NCBI RefSeq assembly: GCF_007035645.1
Contig: NZ_AP019632.1
Coordinates: 4,340,001-4,404,000, forward strand
Source of the DNA: Enterobacter asburiae
GTDB taxonomy: Bacteria; Pseudomonadota; Gammaproteobacteria; Enterobacterales; Enterobacteriaceae
Direction: 5' to 3'
Length of the DNA stretch: 64,000 nucleotides
A program made the translations under genes and the position numbers. The notes below the pieces were generated by a model, which ran no database searches, was not told the DNA's origin, and saw only the letters and a list, made by a program, of their open reading frames with translations. This document shows positions 27,682 to 38,454 of this stretch, piece after piece. The stretch's first letter is position 1. Every line of letters starts with the position of its first letter.

Positions 27682-29004
27682 ATGCAAGCAACAGCCACCA
27701 CACTCGACTCAGGAACGGAAAACGTTCCGGTAAACTCGCGCAATAAAGTTGTCGTCGCCTCGCTGATTGGCACCGCCATTGAGTTCTTCGACTTTTATAT
27801 TTATGCCACCGCCGCGGTCATCGTCTTCCCGCATATTTTCTTCCCGCAGGGCGATCCGACGGCGGCCACGCTGCAGTCTCTGGCCACCTTTGCCATCGCG
27901 TTTGTTGCGCGTCCGATTGGCTCTGCGCTGTTTGGACACTTTGGCGATCGCATTGGCCGAAAAGTCACCCTGGTGGCCTCGCTGCTGACGATGGGCATCT
28001 CCACCGTAGCCATCGGTCTGCTGCCGACCTATGAAACCATCGGCATTCTGGCGCCGGTCCTGCTGGCGCTGGCGCGTTTCGGTCAGGGTCTGGGGCTGGG
28101 CGGTGAATGGGGCGGCGCGGCGCTGCTGGCCACCGAGAACGCCCCGGCGCGCAAGCGCGCGCTGTACGGTTCATTCCCGCAGCTGGGCGCGCCGATTGGC
28201 TTCTTCTTTGCCAACGGGACGTTCCTGCTGCTCTCCTGGCTGCTGACGGATGAACAGTTCATGAGCTGGGGGTGGCGTCTCCCGTTTATCTTCTCAGCCG
28301 TGCTGGTGCTGATTGGCCTGTATGTGCGTGTTTCGCTGCATGAGACTCCTGTTTTTGCGAAAGTGGCCGCGGCGAACAAGCAGGTGAAAGTGCCGCTGGG
28401 TACGCTGCTGACCAAACACGTCCGCGTGACCGTACTGGGCACGTTCATCATGCTGGCAACCTATACGCTGTTCTACATCATGACCGTCTACTCCATGACG
28501 TTCAGTACCGCCGCCGCGCCGGTTGGCCTGGGGCTGCCGCGTAACGAAGTGCTGTGGATGCTGATGATGGCGGTGATCGGGTTTGGCGTGATGGTACCGA
28601 TTGCGGGCCTGCTGGCGGATAAATTCGGTCGTCGTGCGAGCATGATTACGATCACCACGCTGATTATTCTGTTCGCGCTGTTCGTCTTCCCACCGCTGCT
28701 GGGTTCAGGTAGCCCGGCGCTGGTGATGGCCTATCTGCTGATTGGCCTGAGCCTGATGGGGCTGACCTTCGGCCCGATGGGCGCGCTGCTGCCTGAGCTG
28801 TTCCCGACGGAAGTGCGTTATACCGGCGCGTCGTTCTCCTATAACGTTGCCTCTATTCTGGGCGCGTCCGTTGCGCCGTATATCGCCACCTGGCTGCAGG
28901 CGAACTATGGTCTGTTCTATGTGGGCGTCTATCTGGCGGCCATGGCGGCGCTGACGCTGATTGCGCTGCTGCTGACGCACGAGACGAAGCACCAGGCTCT
29001 GTAA
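27682..29004 (+). CDS. yhjE: YhjE, MFS transporter of the metabolite:proton symporter family
   Basis: A 440-residue, 12-segment major facilitator protein close to E. coli YhjE. The MFS motif is visible as GHFGDRIGRK (about residue 89) and repeated in the second half as DKFGRRAS (about 314). Members of the MHS group carry organic acids, betaines or related solutes with protons; the substrate is unknown. It is convergent with yhjG across a hairpin repeat. Confidence 0.95.
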   Translation: MQATATTLDSGTENVPVNSRNKVVVASLIGTAIEFFDFYIYATAAVIVFPHIFFPQGDPTAATLQSLATFAIAFVARPIGSALFGHFGDRIGRKVTLVASLLTMGISTVAIGLLPTYETIGILAPVLLALARFGQGLGLGGEWGGAALLATENAPARKRALYGSFPQLGAPIGFFFANGTFLLLSWLLTDEQFMSWGWRLPFIFSAVLVLIGLYVRVSLHETPVFAKVAAANKQVKVPLGTLLTKHVRVTVLGTFIMLATYTLFYIMTVYSMTFSTAAAPVGLGLPRNEVLWMLMMAVIGFGVMVPIAGLLADKFGRRASMITITTLIILFALFVFPPLLGSGSPALVMAYLLIGLSLMGLTFGPMGALLPELFPTEVRYTGASFSYNVASILGASVAPYIATWLQANYGLFYVGVYLAAMAALTLIALLLTHETKHQAL

Positions 29005-29020
29005 TTCACTGCGGCCTGAT

Positions 29021-29054
29021 GCCCTCACCCCGGCCCTCTCCCACAGGGAGAGGG
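29021..29054. repeat. Intergenic hairpin repeat, copy 3
   Basis: CCCTCTCCC-ACA-GGGAGAGGG (29034-29054), preceded by GCCCTCACCCCGG, between convergent yhjE and yhjG. Confidence 0.85.
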
Positions 29055-29064
29055 AGAAAGGGAG

Positions 29065-31107
29065 CTACTTCTTCATCTGCGACAAAATAGTCCGGCACTG
29101 ATTGGCCTCGCCTTCTGACGGCGAAATCAACGCCAGCAGCGCTGCGGCCGGGGTGACCAGCGTAGCCAGGGCCGCAGCCACCGCACCGCGCGCAATCAGC
29201 GGTCCGGGCTTCACGCCCGCCTGAGGGTTTTTGAAGGTCCCGCGCACGTAAAGCGGCGAGCGCAGAGTGATGATGCGGATCCCCTTACTTTCCGGGTCAA
29301 TCGTCAAATCAAGCTGCTCCGAGGCCATGCTGGCGGTCCCGGTCACGTTAATCACCGCGTTTTCCGTGTCGAAGGCAAATATCTGCGGACGCGCCACGCC
29401 GTTAACCAGATCCAGATTGGCCGCCGCGCAGTTCACCCGCACCTCATCATCACCGAAGATCTGCCCGATAACGAAATTACCCACGTTCAGCCCCAGGATC
29501 TCCATCAGGTTGCGGCTGACCAGCCCGTCGTTCATCAGCAGCTTCAGGTTACCATTGCCGCTGCCCAGCAGCGCCGCCACCGAGTTCCCCACGCCGCGAA
29601 TGTCGGCATCACCGTTCATTTCACCGAGGGTTTTCTGCATCAGCTCTACGTTCGGCATCAGCTCTTTCAGCTTCAATCGACGCGCCTGGATCTCCGCCCG
29701 TCCCTGCATCGGCTTCTTATCGCCTTCCAGATGAATGTTCGAGGAAATTGTCCCGCCCGCCATGCCGAACTTCAGCGGCTGCAGGCGCAGATCGGCATTT
29801 TTGAGGAGGATATGGGTCGAAAGATTGCTGATTGGAAGCGTACTGCCATGTTCAATTTTTCCGCCTTTGAAGCGCACATCCGCATCCATCACGTTCCATT
29901 TGTCGGTTTCGAAGCGATCGTATGGCAGCACTTTGCCGGCAGGCTGAACATCCTTTTTGACCTCTTTCGACCTGGTACCTTTACCCGAATCCACGCCAAT
30001 CAGCGGACCAAGATCGGCCAGACGCAGCTGACGGGACTCAACATCCCCTTCCAGTTTCGGGCGCGGTTTTCCGGTGGTGTAGGTCAGCGTGCCGTGAATA
30101 TCACTGTCGCCGATGCGGCCGTTGAAATCCCGGTAGTCAAAAACGGACGCTTTTTCGGTGTCGATTTTGGCAACCAGATGCCCGTCCGTTTCGAACGGCG
30201 GGGTATCCGGCAGCAGCACGCCGGTCAGTTCATACAGCTCGCCCAGCGAATCGCCGGCAAATTTAAGCTGAAGGTCGACGCCGCCCATATTCATCGGGTC
30301 GTTGACCGTGCCAACGAACGCCACGCGGGTGTTACCGGAACGGAAGTCCGCCTGCACCGGGAACGGCGTGCCTTCGCTCCGCAGCGCCAGCATGCCGCCT
30401 ATTTTCCCTTTACCGCTGAGAGGCCGATCGTTGTAGCGTCCTTTTGCCGTCAGGCCGAAGACATAGTCACCCACGCTTGCCGCGTCGCCTTTTGCTTTCG
30501 TGCCCGTGACTTCGCTAAACGGCAGCGGTTTGCCCAGCGGATCGACGAGGATCTCCACGTCCGCCTTGCTGACCTTATCGTCGATGGCGATCCGCCCGCG
30601 ATCGAAGAGAATATTGTCGAGACGGAACGACCAGGAAGAAGGCCGGGCATTCGGATCTTTTTCGCTGTCGCTGGCAAGGTTAAACGTCCAGTTGTTGTTT
30701 TTTTCTGAAAGTCGGATCAGGCGCGCATCGGGCTGCTGAAGTTTGATCCACGGCAGATAGACCGTTTTGGTGAGGAGCGCCAGCGGAGCCAGCGTGGCTT
30801 CAACGCGCGGCAGGTGGATCATGGTGACGTCCGGGATATCCGGCGGGTTGCCGAGAATGATGTCGTCGGCATGGACGTGAGGCCAGGGGATCCAGCTGCG
30901 CCAGCCGGGCTCCTCTTTCTGACGCTCCCACACCACCCCTAAATCACCGCGTATGGCGAAGGGGCGGTTCAGTTCGGTTGAGACTTTCTGGTTGATGGTC
31001 GGCTTGAGACGGTTCCAGTCAAACGTCGCAATAATGATGGCGACGACCACGATCAACAACAAGAAAATCCCTGCTGTCCAGGAGATTACCCTGGTTGTTC
31101 TCGTCAT
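29065..31107 (-). CDS. yhjG: YhjG, AsmA-family protein
   Basis: A 680-residue protein with an N-terminal membrane anchor (about residues 8-28, ISWTAGIFLLLIVVVAIIIA) and a long periplasmic part ending in the AsmA C-terminal domain (INVTGTASMASEQLDLTIDPESKG). AsmA-like proteins are thought to shuttle phospholipid between inner and outer membrane; YhjG is one of the less-studied E. coli paralogues. A hydrophobic Ala-rich stretch lies at the C-terminus. The gene starts 65 bases from pdeH and has the same orientation. Confidence 0.93.
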   Translation of the reverse strand: MTRTTRVISWTAGIFLLLIVVVAIIIATFDWNRLKPTINQKVSTELNRPFAIRGDLGVVWERQKEEPGWRSWIPWPHVHADDIILGNPPDIPDVTMIHLPRVEATLAPLALLTKTVYLPWIKLQQPDARLIRLSEKNNNWTFNLASDSEKDPNARPSSWSFRLDNILFDRGRIAIDDKVSKADVEILVDPLGKPLPFSEVTGTKAKGDAASVGDYVFGLTAKGRYNDRPLSGKGKIGGMLALRSEGTPFPVQADFRSGNTRVAFVGTVNDPMNMGGVDLQLKFAGDSLGELYELTGVLLPDTPPFETDGHLVAKIDTEKASVFDYRDFNGRIGDSDIHGTLTYTTGKPRPKLEGDVESRQLRLADLGPLIGVDSGKGTRSKEVKKDVQPAGKVLPYDRFETDKWNVMDADVRFKGGKIEHGSTLPISNLSTHILLKNADLRLQPLKFGMAGGTISSNIHLEGDKKPMQGRAEIQARRLKLKELMPNVELMQKTLGEMNGDADIRGVGNSVAALLGSGNGNLKLLMNDGLVSRNLMEILGLNVGNFVIGQIFGDDEVRVNCAAANLDLVNGVARPQIFAFDTENAVINVTGTASMASEQLDLTIDPESKGIRIITLRSPLYVRGTFKNPQAGVKPGPLIARGAVAAALATLVTPAAALLALISPSEGEANQCRTILSQMKK

Positions 31108-31172
31108 TTTTATCCCCTTTCCTGATGACCTGTTCTGTAAAACTATAGTCCAGACAAAGGGAAGCGGGCTTA

Positions 31173-31946
31173 TCAGAGGGTCGTTATAACGCTATCGAGG
31201 CGATCCATGGGTACCGGGCGGGAGAGATAATAGCCTTGCGCCGCCGCTGCGGGAGAGTTTTGCACATCACGCCACTCTTCCAGTGTTTCCACACCTTCAA
31301 CAATCACGCCCTGGCAATAGCGGTTCATCAGCTGTAATAACAGCGTAAACAGATTCCGCCCTTCCGGGGTCTGACGCAGCATAATGAACAGGTCGCGGGC
31401 CACTTTGATGTAGTCGTAGCGCACCTCACTCAGGGCGGAGAAGTTCGCCATGCCGGTGCCAAAGTCATCCAGCCACAGCGGGCCGTATTCGCATATCGAC
31501 GCAAACGAGGAGTCCTGCGGCAGGCGGACATGCTCCACCAGCTCAAAGCGCATCCACGGCAGGGTGGCGATCAGCTCCTGCAATTTTGCGTTCTGACGCA
31601 GCGCCAGCAGGGTTGGACCATCGACGTTCACCGAGGCGAGGATATCGTGCTGTTCGAAAAAGGGCTGCTTCGTCGCCAGCATACGAAGCTGTTCTTCCAG
31701 CACGTCCAGACGCTGGCGAACGGCAACTTCGGCAAAATAGCGATCCGGCGCGATGCGCTGAGTAGGGTTTGAGGGATGCGTAACGACGGTCAAAATTTCA
31801 ATTGCCATCAGTCGACCATCTGTTCGGTAGATCGGCTGATAGGTGTACGCACGCTCACATTGCAGCCAGTAGCGATGCTCCTGCAAGTTCTCAATACTTG
31901 CCTCAGGCGTAGTGCTCAGCCGCTGGATAACCTGCTCTGACTTCAT
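31173..31946 (-). CDS. pdeH: PdeH (YhjH), cyclic-di-GMP phosphodiesterase
   Basis: A 257-residue stand-alone EAL-domain protein close to E. coli PdeH, the main enzyme keeping c-di-GMP low in motile cells. The EAL position reads as IEILTV; other catalytic-core elements are present: ASVNVDGP, ELVEHVRL, LDDFGTGMANFS and VIVEGVET. No sensory domain or membrane segment precedes it. In E. coli it belongs to the FlhDC/FliA regulon. Its neighbourhood to the cellulose locus is conserved. Confidence 0.94.
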   Translation of the reverse strand: MKSEQVIQRLSTTPEASIENLQEHRYWLQCERAYTYQPIYRTDGRLMAIEILTVVTHPSNPTQRIAPDRYFAEVAVRQRLDVLEEQLRMLATKQPFFEQHDILASVNVDGPTLLALRQNAKLQELIATLPWMRFELVEHVRLPQDSSFASICEYGPLWLDDFGTGMANFSALSEVRYDYIKVARDLFIMLRQTPEGRNLFTLLLQLMNRYCQGVIVEGVETLEEWRDVQNSPAAAAQGYYLSRPVPMDRLDSVITTL

Positions 31947-32091
31947 TTCAGATGTCCTGTTGTTGGGATAGCCTTTCTGGACTCGTCACAGGATTATCGG
32001 CGCGACAATTGAGAACTTTATGTTCAATTCACCGGGAAAATGAAATTAAGATGACAGAAATGCGCGGGAACACGCGCTGGCTCAAATAAAT

Positions 32092-32110
32092 AATGGAACG
32101 TTGTTTTAAT
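32092..32110. promoter_or_regulatory. KdgR operator upstream of kdgK
   Basis: AATGGAACGTTGTTTTAAT is a good match to the KdgR palindrome AATGAAACATTGTTTCATT and lies 65-83 bases upstream of the kdgK ATG. It fits repression by KdgR, relieved by KDG, as known in E. coli and Dickeya. Confidence 0.8.
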
Positions 32111-32174
32111 ATAGTTGACCGGTTAATTCACTCAGCGCACACTGCTGATAATTCTTCTGTTCAGGTTCACGACT

Positions 32175-33104
32175 ATGTCCAAAAAAATTGCCGTGATTGG
32201 CGAATGCATGATTGAGCTGTCACAAAAAGGCGCGGAAGTCAGCCGCGGATTTGGTGGCGATACGTTAAACACGTCCGTTTATATTGCCCGTCAGGTCGCG
32301 CCTGAGGCGCTCACCGTGAACTACGTGACCGCCCTGGGTACGGACAGCTTCAGCCAGCAAATGCTGGAGGCCTGGCAGAGTGAACATGTCGAAACGTCGC
32401 TGATTCAACGTATGGAGAACCGCCTCCCGGGGCTTTATTACATCGAAACCGACAGCACCGGCGAACGCACGTTTTATTACTGGCGTAACGAAGCCGCGGC
32501 CAAATTCTGGCTGGAGAGCGACGCGGCCGCGGCCATCTGCGAAGAGCTGGCGACCTTTGACTACCTCTATCTGAGCGGGATTAGCCTGGCGATCCTGAGC
32601 CCTACCAGCCGTGAAAAACTGCTCTCGCTGCTGCGCGAATGCCGTGCAAACGGCGGCAAGGTTATTTTCGATAACAACTACCGCCCGCGCCTGTGGGCCA
32701 GCCGCGAAGAGACGCAGCAGATCTATCAGCAGATGCTGCAGTGCACCGACATCGCCTTCCTGACGCTCGACGATGAAGACGCCCTGTGGGGTGAGAAACC
32801 GGTAGAGGACGTGATTGCACGCACGCAGGCGGCTGGCGTGAGCGAAGTGGTGATTAAGCGCGGGGCGGATTCGTGCCTGGTCGCGGTGGCGGGCGAAGCG
32901 CTGGTTGACGTTCCGGCGGTGAAGCTTGCCAGAGAGAAAGTGATTGATACCACGGCGGCCGGTGATTCATTCAGCGCGGGCTATCTGGCGGTACGTCTGA
33001 CGGGTGGAACGCCGGAAGCGGCGGCACAGCGTGGTCACCTGACGGCCAGCACGGTGATTCAGTATCGCGGGGCGATTATTCCGCGTGAGGCGATGCCTGT
33101 TTAA
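32175..33104 (+). CDS. kdgK: KdgK, 2-dehydro-3-deoxygluconokinase
   Basis: A 309-residue PfkB-family sugar kinase, the length of E. coli KdgK. It phosphorylates KDG to KDPG, the common step of hexuronate and pectin breakdown leading to the Entner-Doudoroff aldolase. PfkB motifs: N-terminal GFGGDTLNTSVYIAR and C-terminal DTTAAGDSFSAGYL with the catalytic Asp. A KdgR site lies upstream. It is convergent with yhjJ across a hairpin repeat. Confidence 0.97.
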   Translation: MSKKIAVIGECMIELSQKGAEVSRGFGGDTLNTSVYIARQVAPEALTVNYVTALGTDSFSQQMLEAWQSEHVETSLIQRMENRLPGLYYIETDSTGERTFYYWRNEAAAKFWLESDAAAAICEELATFDYLYLSGISLAILSPTSREKLLSLLRECRANGGKVIFDNNYRPRLWASREETQQIYQQMLQCTDIAFLTLDDEDALWGEKPVEDVIARTQAAGVSEVVIKRGADSCLVAVAGEALVDVPAVKLAREKVIDTTAAGDSFSAGYLAVRLTGGTPEAAAQRGHLTASTVIQYRGAIIPREAMPV

Positions 33105-33122
33105 GGAGGGTACGGGCTAATG

Positions 33123-33149
33123 CCCTCCCCCTCTCCCACAGGGAGAGGG
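33123..33149. repeat. Intergenic hairpin repeat, copy 4
   Basis: CCCTCTCCC-ACA-GGGAGAGGG (33129-33149) between convergent kdgK and yhjJ. Confidence 0.85.
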
Positions 33150-33161
33150 AATGTTGAAGCA

Positions 33162-34655
33162 TTACTGCCCCTGCGGAATATCAGTCGCGTCCGGATGTAA
33201 ATCATCAGCCGTGGCGGCCTGCGCGGGCTGCGGCGCGGTAGCCATAATGGAATCCCAGGTCTTCTGAAGTTCCTTCATGTCATATTCCGGCTCGCCCTTC
33301 GGTTGCAGGAGAATCAACGCCATCTCCTGCGACAGCTGCTGACGGAGGTCCTGATTGAGCATCTCGACGGTCAGACCGTTCAGGAAGTCCTGACGCAGTT
33401 TCTGATACTGTTCCGGCGCAATGTCCACCACCTGATTCTGCAGGGAGCGAATACGCTGGCTGATCAGAATGTCGGTATCGGCGCGAGCGTAGGTCGCAAA
33501 CAGCTTCTGCAGCTCAAGTTTTTTCTGCGCCACGAGAGCGTTGAATTCCTCTTCGGAAAGCCCCTCTTTACGCACTTTTGCCAGCTCTTTTGCGACCACG
33601 CCCAGATTAGCATTCAGCTTATCGCCCGGCGATTCAACGTTGATGGCACACTGCGCACGCTGGAACAGCACGCGGCAGTCAAAACCAAGACCGATATTCT
33701 TCACGTTGTTCTTGCTCAGCGTCTGCTGAACGTGCCAGAACAGCGCTTCACGCGCCAGATCGGCACGCCAGTAGCGCAACATCGCCGCGGACTCGCGGAT
33801 GGGCTGCCAGGCGTTATCCCACATGACGGAGAGGCGATCCTGACGCACGGCGTCCGTCATAATGCTGACAGGCTCTGCACGCAGTGGAGAGAGCGTCGGG
33901 ACAGGGGCTGGCGTTTCACGCTTGCCTTTCAAATCACCAAACGCTTTGTTGATCTGCTCCACCACCGCGCGGCTGTCCACGTTACCCACCACGATCAGCG
34001 TCATCGCATCCGGGGTGTACCACTTCTGGTAGAACGATTTTACCTGTTCGGCGTCCACCGGCTGTTTCAGCGGTTCGGCCGGGTCATGTCCCAGCAGCGT
34101 CGAGCCCTTCAGGCGGTAACGCCACCAGCCCTCTTTGGTATCCCCGGGCCAGGTCGCCACCATGTCGCTGTTGCTCAGCGCATAGTTGACGGTGTCCGGC
34201 GTAATCGCCAGATTGCCAGAGGCATCGGAGAGATACGTAAGCGCTTCTTTAAGGAGGTCGTTACGGTTATTAGGCAGGCTCAGGTTAAACATGGTGTAGT
34301 CATACGAGACCACAGCCGGAGGGAGCGGGCGTTTCGGATCGATGGCCTGCTGCCAAAGCGAACGCACCTGAACCGCTTGCAGGCTGCCGCTCTGCGTGAG
34401 CGCCAGCCGGGGAATAAAATGGCTAAAACCGGTTTGCTGAGTGCTTTCCGCGAGGGAACCGGTATTAATGGACAGACGGATTTCTACACGGTCACTGGGA
34501 CGTTGCGGAGTGGCTAAAACCTGCCACTGAAAACCGTTCGCTAATGTCCCTTGTTGCCAGGCCGGGTCTGGCTGGAGCGCATCTGCCTGCACATAACTGG
34601 CTGCTGCCATCATCAGCAAACCGCCGGTTAAGAGTCGAATTTTTGTGCCCTGCAT
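33162..34655 (-). CDS. yhjJ: YhjJ, periplasmic M16-like protein without zinc motif
   Basis: A 497-residue protein with a signal peptide (about residues 1-24, cut after YVQA). It has two M16 peptidase-like halves and WYTPDAMTLIVVGNV, typical of the family. The zinc motif HxxEH should lie near residue 82, but the sequence reads GFSHFIPRLAL, so the Glu and second His are missing; E. coli YhjJ has the same defect. It is probably an inactive paralogue with a binding or scaffold role. The function is unknown. Confidence 0.92.
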   Translation of the reverse strand: MQGTKIRLLTGGLLMMAAASYVQADALQPDPAWQQGTLANGFQWQVLATPQRPSDRVEIRLSINTGSLAESTQQTGFSHFIPRLALTQSGSLQAVQVRSLWQQAIDPKRPLPPAVVSYDYTMFNLSLPNNRNDLLKEALTYLSDASGNLAITPDTVNYALSNSDMVATWPGDTKEGWWRYRLKGSTLLGHDPAEPLKQPVDAEQVKSFYQKWYTPDAMTLIVVGNVDSRAVVEQINKAFGDLKGKRETPAPVPTLSPLRAEPVSIMTDAVRQDRLSVMWDNAWQPIRESAAMLRYWRADLAREALFWHVQQTLSKNNVKNIGLGFDCRVLFQRAQCAINVESPGDKLNANLGVVAKELAKVRKEGLSEEEFNALVAQKKLELQKLFATYARADTDILISQRIRSLQNQVVDIAPEQYQKLRQDFLNGLTVEMLNQDLRQQLSQEMALILLQPKGEPEYDMKELQKTWDSIMATAPQPAQAATADDLHPDATDIPQGQ

Positions 34656-34882
34656 GTGAACCCCTGATCAACATTCCTGGTTAAAAAAGAGTGTTTCGCG
34701 ACGCGCTTCACTCTTAAAGATGACGATGAAAACACGTCGATTAGACCGCGCGTTCGGCAAAACGTCACGGTCAGAAGTGAAATATACCCAAAAAAAATCT
34801 TGTCGAATTATGACAGGTACGAACAGTTATTATGCGCAGGAGCCCGCATCCCGACAAGGGAATACGGGCATTTGTGACAAGA

Positions 34883-36208
<1,326 letters not shown>

Positions 36209-36301
36209 TTATGGTTAACCTGCGGCTTTAAAATAACACCCACATAACAGGACAGAAATAAACTCAGTTCAAATTTGAAACACAAATGTTAAGAACTTTG
36301 A

Positions 36302-36321
36302 GCTGGCTCGCACAAGCCAGC
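36302..36321. terminator. Hairpin downstream of pdeK
   Basis: GCTGGCT-CGCACA-AGCCAGC lies 8 bases after the pdeK stop codon. No strong T tract follows on the minus strand, so it may be a weak terminator or a 3'-end stabiliser. Confidence 0.5.
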
Positions 36322-36328
36322 AACAAAA

Positions 36329-38335
36329 TTACACTTTTGCGTTATTGTCAGCACCAGAAAGGTATCGTTCTTCAAAGACATCCGAAGGAACAGCAGGGGC
36401 AAAAAGGAAGCCTTGTCCGCTCTCCACGCCCGCCTCTGCCAGCCAGGCACGTTGCGCTTCGGTTTCAATCCCCTCGGCAATAAGATGCAGGTTGAGGCTG
36501 CGCGCCATCTGGATAATCGCCTGCACCATGCTGCTGTCGCCCGGCAGACCGTCGACAAACGCTTTATCAATTTTGAGCACATCCACCGGAAGGGTTTTCA
36601 TGTGCTGAAGCTGACGCAGCCCGGCGTATCCCATACCAAAATCGTCCAGCGCAATGCGAATGCCGGCATTACGCAGCGGTTTCAGAATTGCGACTGCCTG
36701 ATTAGGATCGTCGATGCGTCGGCTCTCCGTCACTTCCAGAGTTAACGTATCAGGCTTGATTCGGTAACGATGGATCAGCTCCAGCATCTCTGAAACCATG
36801 GTCGGGTGCATAAGCTGCAGGGCAGACAAATTGACCGACAGCGGCAGCGTCACGCCGCGCTCCTGCCAGGCGGCAAGCTGACGGCAGGACTCCTCCAGCA
36901 CCCAGTAGCCGACGGTAACCATCAGGCCGCAGGACTCAATGCGCTCAATCAGCCCTTCCGGCAGCTCCCATGAACCATCCGGCTGCTGCACGCGCAGCAG
37001 TGCCTCGGCGCTTTTCACTTCTCCCGTCAGCAAATTCACCTGCGGCTGTAGCCAGAGGGCAAACTGGCGGTTATCCAGCGCGGTCAGGATGTCGCTCTCT
37101 TCCGTCAGTCGCTGCTGCGCCTTTTCCATCTCTTCCGGCGCGAAGAACTGGATCTGATTTTTGCCTTTGCGCCGGGCGGTGAACGCCGCCGAGAACGCGC
37201 GATGATAAAGCTGCTCTGCCGTTAAATCGCCATAGTACATCGCAATACCGATACTGGCGCTTGGACGAAGCTGGATACCCTGAATGGGCAACCGCTCATT
37301 AATGACAGTGAGTACTTGCTGACCTAAAGTGATCGCATGCCAGGGTTCTTTTACGCCGTTGGCAATCACCACCAGGTCGTAACCGCTGACCTGGGTCAGC
37401 ACCATGCGCGGGGCAAGGACAGACTTCACTTTTTCCACCAGGGTCAGCAGCAGCATTTCGCGCTGGCTCTCCCTGAGCACGCCAGCCGTGTCCTGCAGGG
37501 TTTCACAGGCGATAACCATCAGCGCCGTGGTTTGCTGACGGGCAACGGTCTGCTCCAGCATCGCCATCAGGAAGGCTTTATTGGGAAGCTCCGACACCGG
37601 GAAGCGCGTGGCGCTGCTGTTTAACTCATCCTGCTGGCGCTGAATGCGCTGCTGGTTGAGGTTGTAGCTGCGCACCAGCATGCCTATCTCATCGTCATGA
37701 TGCAGACGCGGCAGCTCAAGCTGATGCCCCATCTGATCCTGCGGCGCAAGCGTATTCAGCTCGCGGGCGATACGGCGCAGCGGATGAACAATCAGCCGGT
37801 TAATGCACCAGGTGAGCGCCACGCTGAGAATAAGCGTCATAAGTAAGCAAGTGGTCACTAACGTAACCACCCAGCTCATGACGAATTTATACATGCGGTA
37901 GGAATCCGCCTGTAATACCAGGTAGGCCAGCGGCTGCGGATTGGCAGGGCGTTCAAGCGAATAAACGGGCAGCGAAATCTGCACCGGCAGTTCAAACAGG
38001 CGCATCACCATCATCGGGACGGGACGCTCCGGGATAAAGCTCATCCGCAGCGCCTGAAACTGATTGGGCAAGACCACATCGGCGCGGCTAACGACGCCGG
38101 CAGGCTGAATGCGTTTTAAAATGGTTTCCGCTTCGGGAATATCCCCTTTCAGGATAGCGGCAGAGAGCGGGCCGCGCACCGATCGCGCGATACTTTCTAA
38201 CTGCGAAGCCGTGTTATAGCGATTCTGCTGTACGGAATGAAACAGCAAAATTACGCAGAAGAGCAGTACAAACAGCACGGTGACGGCAGAAACCATCGCC
38301 ATCTGTTTGATTGTTAAGGAACGGCTGACACGCAA
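36329..38335 (-). CDS. pdeK: PdeK (YhjK), membrane HAMP-GGDEF-EAL protein
   Basis: About 668 residues: N-terminal membrane segment ([15 protein letters not shown]), periplasmic sensor part, second membrane segment (about 150-175), HAMP linker, degenerate GGDEF domain (the motif position reads SGYDLVV) and an EAL domain with intact [14 protein letters not shown]-type and [10 protein letters not shown] motifs. It should therefore degrade c-di-GMP and not make it. No ATG fits: TTG at 38335 has a GGAGAG ribosome site at good distance, while a TTG at 38350 gives five more residues. It lies 120 bases downstream of bcsC in the same direction, so it may modulate cellulose synthesis locally. Confidence 0.9.
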   Translation of the reverse strand: MRVSRSLTIKQMAMVSAVTVLFVLLFCVILLFHSVQQNRYNTASQLESIARSVRGPLSAAILKGDIPEAETILKRIQPAGVVSRADVVLPNQFQALRMSFIPERPVPMMVMRLFELPVQISLPVYSLERPANPQPLAYLVLQADSYRMYKFVMSWVVTLVTTCLLMTLILSVALTWCINRLIVHPLRRIARELNTLAPQDQMGHQLELPRLHHDDEIGMLVRSYNLNQQRIQRQQDELNSSATRFPVSELPNKAFLMAMLEQTVARQQTTALMVIACETLQDTAGVLRESQREMLLLTLVEKVKSVLAPRMVLTQVSGYDLVVIANGVKEPWHAITLGQQVLTVINERLPIQGIQLRPSASIGIAMYYGDLTAEQLYHRAFSAAFTARRKGKNQIQFFAPEEMEKAQQRLTEESDILTALDNRQFALWLQPQVNLLTGEVKSAEALLRVQQPDGSWELPEGLIERIESCGLMVTVGYWVLEESCRQLAAWQERGVTLPLSVNLSALQLMHPTMVSEMLELIHRYRIKPDTLTLEVTESRRIDDPNQAVAILKPLRNAGIRIALDDFGMGYAGLRQLQHMKTLPVDVLKIDKAFVDGLPGDSSMVQAIIQMARSLNLHLIAEGIETEAQRAWLAEAGVESGQGFLFAPAVPSDVFEERYLSGADNNAKV

Positions 38336-38364
38336 AATGACTCTCCACAAAACTCGAAGCGCAG

Positions 38365-38393
38365 GGCGCGCCAGGGTGTAAACCTGGCGCGCC
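38365..38393. repeat. Strong hairpin between bcsC and pdeK
   Basis: GGCGCGCCAGG pairs perfectly with CCTGGCGCGCC (11 bp, all but two pairs G-C) around a 7-base loop. No T tract follows on the minus strand. It may attenuate readthrough from bcsC or protect the bcs mRNA 3' end. Confidence 0.7.
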
Positions 38394-38454
38394 TGAGTAT
38401 ACCCGATTGCCGCGCTATTAAGAGAGACTTACAAATGGATTAAGGATAATCCGA

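Noticed and set aside
37337..37624. Plus-strand frame in pdeK as a small protein
   Set aside because: Antisense to a conserved GGDEF region; no start context or known family.
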